From positions 1 to 6,965 of the forward strand of contig JAAZEK010000414.1 in the NCBI GenBank assembly GCA_012512335.1: a DNA stretch of 6,965 bases, in the 5' to 3' direction. This document shows, in pieces, positions 5,380 through 6,965 of this stretch. The notes beneath the pieces are model-generated. The model was not told where the DNA came from. It did not search any database and saw only the letters and a list, made by a program, of their open reading frames with translations. The stretch comes from Clostridiales bacterium. Its GTDB lineage: Bacteria; Bacillota; Clostridia; Caldicoprobacterales; DTU083. The number at the start of each line of letters is the position of its first letter. The first letter of the stretch is position 1. The position numbers and the translations under genes are program-made.

Positions 5380-6837
5380 ATGAATATATTTCCAGTCCCA
5401 TATAAGACAGAAGAGTCTACAGGGAAATTTAATTTTGGTTCAGCTGTAGATGCATTAATTAGTGATTCATTCAAAAATGAAGAGGCTATAGAGCTACTAG
5501 GCGAGCTATGGACAAACTTTACTCTTGGGGTAGGGAAGCTAAATATAGTAAAATCAGGCCAGTTGAATGAGAACCAGTTTCTTATTGTCAATAAAGACAG
5601 TGCAGTGGATTTCCCGCCACTGGAGGATGGATTTGATTACAATCTACAGATAACTGATGATCGCATAATGATAGAAGGGGCTGATGATAAAGGCTTAATT
5701 CATGGCTTCTCAACCCTACTTCAGGCGATAAAACCAGTTAACTTAGAGGAAGGCAAAGAGAAATTCGCTATAGATTGCGTTAGTATAAGCGATAAGCCAG
5801 CCCTTGGATTCCGTGGTATACATGTCTGCGTTTTCCCGGAAACCACATTGAACTTTTTGAAAAAGGTTATCCTTGTTAGTGGTTTAATGAAATATTCTCA
5901 TATTGTGCTTGAGTTCTGGGGAATGTTAAAATACGATGTTATGCCAGAGCTTTCATGGGAGAATGCCTATACTAAGGATCAAATAAGACCTCTTATTAAA
6001 GATGCAAATGCACTTGGTATGGAAGTAATTCCTATGTTTAACCATTTAGGACATGCAACTCAATCAAGAGTTATGTATGGAAAGCATGTTGTTTTGGATC
6101 AGAATCCTAAGAAGGCATTATTATTTGAGCCAGATGGATGGACCTGGTGTTTAAGCAATCCCGAAAGCTTAGCATTGTTAAGGGAGATACGTAAGGAATT
6201 GATGGAGTTGTGTGGACCAAGTGAGTATTTTCACCTTGGATGTGATGAGGCATATTCATTTGCTACATGTGATATCTGTAAAAATACAGACAAACATAGC
6301 TTGCTTGTTAACTATTTAAACGGATTGTCTGAAGAGCTTAAGCAGGATAATCGACGGGCAATCATTTGGGGAGATATGCTTTTAGATAGAGCTGCCTGGG
6401 GTCCTGAGATTGTAGCCTATAGCAGGCCGGATCAAAGAACTCATGAGATTATTGATAGACTTGATAAAAGCATAATGATTGCAGATTGGCAATATAATAC
6501 TCAAGAACCTAAGCTACCTACATCTGAACACTTTATGGAGAAAGGTTTTGATGTAGTCGCATGTCCTTGGTATGATTGGAAAAATGTTCTTTCTCTCAGT
6601 CAAGCTACAAAAGCATTAAATGCATCTGGGCTTCTCGTTACAACATGGCACACTTTAAATGACCATATTGTGTTGATCCCATATGCAGCTAGTACAGCAT
6701 GGTGCACTGAGGAGAATTTGAATAAGATAGAATCACAACAATTAAGAACAACTGTGGCAAGCTTACAAAGGAAATTAGTACCTGTTAATGGAGTATATGA
6801 AAATGCTGGATGGAATCGCAATGAAATCAAAAACTAG
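5380..6837 (+). CDS. Cytoplasmic GH20 family beta-N-acetylhexosaminidase-like glycosidase
   Basis: A 485-residue protein, expected to remove terminal beta-linked GlcNAc or GalNAc by the substrate-assisted GH20 mechanism. Residues 1-130 form the small GH20b-type alpha/beta domain, ending in the typical GLIHGFSTLLQAI (105-117). A TIM barrel follows: FRGIH (144-148, substrate-contacting Arg145), VIPMFNHLGHA (217-226) and catalytic HLGCDEAY (285-292) with the Asp289-Glu290 pair. Aromatic residues W330 (IIWGDM), W370 (DWQY), W397 and W423 match the family's substrate-box tryptophans. There is no signal peptide or anchor, so it works inside the cell on imported substrate. Three cysteines cluster around the active loop (C288, C297, C300). 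The start is set by AAAGGAG at 5364-5370. It follows the regulator by 57 bases in the same unit. GH20 membership is firm; the exact glycoside is not. Confidence 0.87.
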   Translation: MNIFPVPYKTEESTGKFNFGSAVDALISDSFKNEEAIELLGELWTNFTLGVGKLNIVKSGQLNENQFLIVNKDSAVDFPPLEDGFDYNLQITDDRIMIEGADDKGLIHGFSTLLQAIKPVNLEEGKEKFAIDCVSISDKPALGFRGIHVCVFPETTLNFLKKVILVSGLMKYSHIVLEFWGMLKYDVMPELSWENAYTKDQIRPLIKDANALGMEVIPMFNHLGHATQSRVMYGKHVVLDQNPKKALLFEPDGWTWCLSNPESLALLREIRKELMELCGPSEYFHLGCDEAYSFATCDICKNTDKHSLLVNYLNGLSEELKQDNRRAIIWGDMLLDRAAWGPEIVAYSRPDQRTHEIIDRLDKSIMIADWQYNTQEPKLPTSEHFMEKGFDVVACPWYDWKNVLSLSQATKALNASGLLVTTWHTLNDHIVLIPYAASTAWCTEENLNKIESQQLRTTVASLQRKLVPVNGVYENAGWNRNEIKN

Positions 6838-6845
6838 CTTCAAAC

Positions 6846-6881
6846 CTAAGCCTGAACTTAAGCCTAAAACTAAGCCAAAAA
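6846..6881. repeat. 12-bp tandem repeat, three copies (CTAAGCC-type unit)
   Basis: Copies at 6846-6857, 6858-6869 and 6870-6881 all carry TAAGCC at the same phase with an exact 12-base period. A degenerate fourth copy (6834-6845) overlaps the GH20 stop codon. The repeat is non-coding and lies directly after the gene. Confidence 0.75.
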
Positions 6882-6901
6882 TCGGGATTTTAGGCTTAAG
6901 T
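6856..6901. repeat. 14-bp inverted repeat (stem-loop) downstream of GH20 gene
   Basis: The arm at 6856-6869 (ACTTAAGCCTAAAA) pairs perfectly with 6888-6901 around an 18-base loop. The left arm is the second tandem 12-mer, so the right arm can also pair less completely with copies one and three. No T-run follows on either strand, so it is not a standard rho-independent terminator. An intercistronic stabilising or processing hairpin is the likelier role. Confidence 0.7.
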
Positions 6902-6930
6902 GGTCAATCCATATTCATGACAGTTGATCA

Positions 6931-6942
6931 TTTTCATGAAAA
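6931..6942. promoter_or_regulatory. Perfect 12-bp palindrome TTTTCATGAAAA before the next gene
   Basis: This self-complementary site overlaps the upstream edge of the AAGGAG ribosome binding site of the next gene. A second TTCATGA lies at 6914-6920. It could be an operator, or AT-rich coincidence. Confidence 0.25.
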
Positions 6943-6956
6943 AGGAGAAACCATAC

Positions 6957-6965
6957 ATGCTGATA
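6957..6965 (+). CDS. Start of a downstream gene, cut by the window end
   Basis: ATG 6957 is preceded by AAGGAG (6942-6947) at nine bases, a good initiation site, and continues Leu-Ile to the window edge. An in-frame ATG at 6936 lacks a ribosome binding site. The product cannot be told from three codons. The 119-base gap after the GH20 gene holds no terminator, so it is probably in the same transcription unit. Confidence 0.5.

Noticed and set aside
6888..6910. Stem-loop after GH20 as a rho-independent terminator
   Set aside because: No T-run on either strand after the stem.

Overview
The window looks like chromosomal DNA of a low-GC Gram-positive bacterium (Firmicutes). Coding sequence is AT-leaning, Shine-Dalgarno sites are strong (GGAGG, AAGGAG), the -35/-10 boxes are sigma-A-like, one hairpin ends in a good T-run, and the protein families are typical of Clostridia or Paenibacillaceae. 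I cannot name a genus. Every gene I support is on the + strand.

Layout. (1) 1-1008: 3' part of a gene for a HipA-like protein kinase whose frame is already open at base 1. A small GNRA-loop hairpin follows it. (2) 1009-1373: 365 bases without a convincing gene. They hold a candidate promoter with a perfect TATAAT, and a perfect inverted repeat lies on the predicted transcription start. (3) 1374-3858: a tight three-gene operon encoding a BadF/BcrA-type (N-acetylglucosamine kinase-like) sugar kinase and two divergent SIS-domain paralogues of the UPF0309 type. It is closed by a strong rho-independent terminator at 3904-3933. (4) 3934-4176: regulatory region with 10-bp direct repeats, a TTGACA/TATTAT promoter and a long 5'-leader hairpin. 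(5) 4177-6837: a second transcription unit encoding an AraR-type regulator (GntR winged helix plus LacI-type sugar-binding domain) and a cytoplasmic GH20 beta-N-acetylhexosaminidase-like enzyme. (6) 6838-6965: a three-copy 12-bp tandem repeat whose middle copy forms a 14-bp stem with a downstream arm, then a ribosome binding site and the first three codons of another gene.

Inferred joint role: sensing and intracellular breakdown of an imported amino-sugar glycoside. The hexosaminidase, which has no signal peptide, would release an N-acetylhexosamine or analogue; the kinase would phosphorylate it; the SIS pair would isomerise, deaminate or cleave the phosphosugar; and the regulator would respond to a sugar ligand. 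No transporter, NagA-type deacetylase or NagB-type deaminase lies in the window. The most interesting open question is the chemistry of the tandem SIS pair, which occupies the place where nagA/nagB would be expected.
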